64,000 nucleotides of DNA, from NCBI GenBank assembly GCA_022825705.1, contig JAJDWH010000032.1, forward strand, positions 1 to 64,000, read 5' to 3'. The translations under genes and the position numbers were made by a program. The notes below the pieces were generated by a model. The model was not told the DNA's origin. It saw only the letters and a list, made by a program, of their open reading frames with translations, and ran no database searches. Below, piece after piece: positions 63,019-64,000 of this stretch. Every line of letters begins with the position of its first letter. Position 1 is the first letter of the stretch. The DNA is from Alphaproteobacteria bacterium. GTDB taxonomy: Bacteria > Pseudomonadota > Alphaproteobacteria > TMED109.

Positions 63019-64000
63019 TCAATTCTGGCGGCAGTCGTCCTGGCGAAACGGCGAGAACTGGGTCCGAATCGCGTCGATCTCCAGCTGCACCGCCCGGGTC
63101 TCCTGCTGCAGGGCCTGGGCGACCGCATCTCGAAATTGCGGATGGCGGATCCAGTGCGCGCTGTACGTAGGAACCGGGAGATAGCCACGCTGGATCTTGT
63201 GCGGTCCCTGGGCGCCGGCCTCGACACTGTGCAGACCGTGCTCGATGGCGTAGTCGATGGCTTGGTAGTAGCACAGTTCGAAATGCAGGAACGCCTGGTA
63301 CTCGGAGCAGCCCCAGTAGCGCCCGAACAGGGTGTCCGGACCGGCAATGTGCAGGGCCCCGGCAATTGGCGTGTTCCCCGTCTGGGCGAGAATCAGGATC
63401 ACCTGGTCGCCTAGCGCGGCGCCCAGCCGGGGAAAGAAGTCTGCGGTCAGGTAGGGATGTCCCCATTTGCGGTTGCCGGTGTCCTCGTAGAAACGGAACA
63501 TCGTGTCCCAGTCGTCGGGGCGGATTGCGTCACCCTGCAAGCGAACGATGTCGATCCCGCTGTCCGTGACCGCACGCCGCTCGCGGCGGATCGATTTCCG
63601 TTTTCGCGCGCTGAGGTCAGCGAGGAACGCGTCAAACGATTCATAGCTCCGGTTGACCCAGTGGAATTGCTCTCCGGTCCGGGCCAGGAAGCCGACCTGG
63701 CTGAGCTGCCGGCATTCACTTTCCGTTGGAAAGGTGACGTGGAGGGATGACACGCCGGTTTGTTCGGCCACCGACACCAGGCCTTCGAGCAGGGCGGGCC
63801 GGGCGCCCTGGCTGGCATCAGGCCGCACGAGCAGCCTCGGTCCTGTGACCGGAGAGAACGGCACAGCCACCTGCAGCTTCGGGTAGTACCTGCCACCGGC
63901 CTCCGTGAACGCATGGGCCCAGCCCTGGTCGAACACGTATTCGCCCTGCGAATGACTCTTCGCGTACATGGGTGCGCAGCCCTCGATGCCGCCGTCGGCG
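63019..64000 (-). CDS. COG3146/DUF482 GNAT-family acyltransferase, N-terminus beyond the window
   Basis: The frame is open to the right edge, 326 codons here, and its N-terminus lies outside; the Met at 63969 is internal (the frame reads ...GGIEGCAPMYAKSHSQGEYV). Landmarks are SHSQGEYVFDQGWAHAFTEA, GRYYPKLQVAVPFSPVTGPR, LLVRPDASQ, ARKRKSIRRERRA and a GRYWGCSEYQAFLHFELCYY motif. This is the DUF482 family, often called predicted N-acyltransferase, related to FemAB-like GNAT proteins. It is convergent with the response regulator gene, 5 nt between stops. The reaction is not established. Confidence 0.85.
   Translation of the reverse strand, partial: ADGGIEGCAPMYAKSHSQGEYVFDQGWAHAFTEAGGRYYPKLQVAVPFSPVTGPRLLVRPDASQGARPALLEGLVSVAEQTGVSSLHVTFPTESECRQLSQVGFLARTGEQFHWVNRSYESFDAFLADLSARKRKSIRRERRAVTDSGIDIVRLQGDAIRPDDWDTMFRFYEDTGNRKWGHPYLTADFFPRLGAALGDQVILILAQTGNTPIAGALHIAGPDTLFGRYWGCSEYQAFLHFELCYYQAIDYAIEHGLHSVEAGAQGPHKIQRGYLPVPTYSAHWIRHPQFRDAVAQALQQETRAVQLEIDAIRTQFSPFRQDDCRQN

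Overview
The window looks like a chromosomal segment from a GC-rich alphaproteobacterium, probably near the Rhodospirillales or a deep relative. I infer this from gene order, not from a marker phylogeny: a complete 14-gene nuo operon with separate nuoC and nuoD running straight into birA-coaX-rnj-mce-DUF1467, leuA placed beside mreBCD-mrdA-rodA, an alphaproteobacterial-type L10 leader, and a RibA with a degenerate RibB-like front domain. There is no 16S gene, prophage, intact insertion sequence or CRISPR array.

Bases 1 to about 11,000 are loose, gene-poor accessory DNA with visible decay. At the left edge is a copper-response module: cueR, a divergent CueR-type promoter with a 19-bp spacer, a DUF4396 membrane protein, a frameshifted multicopper oxidase relic and the start of a secreted protein. 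Next is a DUF1778/GNAT toxin-antitoxin pair whose toxin is broken by a 7-bp tandem duplication, then a GAF-domain relic and tRNA-Lys flanked by an AT-rich patch. Scattered catabolic genes follow (epoxide hydrolase, orphan TRAP solute-binding lipoprotein, cold-shock protein, DadA-like oxidoreductase, a 151-residue hypothetical protein), ending with tRNA-Tyr and tRNA-Gly and the ammonium transporter amt.

From about 13,000 onward the DNA is dense core genome, nearly all on the plus strand: rpsM-rpsK-rpoA-rplQ, rarA, a TTG-started HU gene, tRNA-Asp, nuoA-N, birA-coaX-rnj-mce-DUF1467, ilvN-ilvC-leuA, mreBCD-mrdA-rodA, a DEDD exonuclease convergent with an FMN reductase, a zinc block (CDF exporter plus znuBC and znuA), secE-nusG-rplKAJL, a large thiamine-diphosphate dehydrogenase E1, tRNA-Leu, tig-clpP-clpS-clpA, ribA, an OmpR-type response regulator and a truncated COG3146 acyltransferase gene.

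Many genes overlap by ATGA or GTGA junctions, which suggests translational coupling in the nuo, mre/mrd and tig-clpP runs. Several classical neighbourhoods are broken: rplL is not followed by rpoBC, rpsM-rpsK-rpoA-rplQ stands apart from the rest of the ribosomal protein cluster, clpP lacks clpX beside it, and ilvN lacks ilvB/ilvI. I did not find a clearly new multi-gene system. The most informative signals are the disabled toxin, the decaying copper operon with a perfect-looking CueR promoter, and the rearranged core operons.
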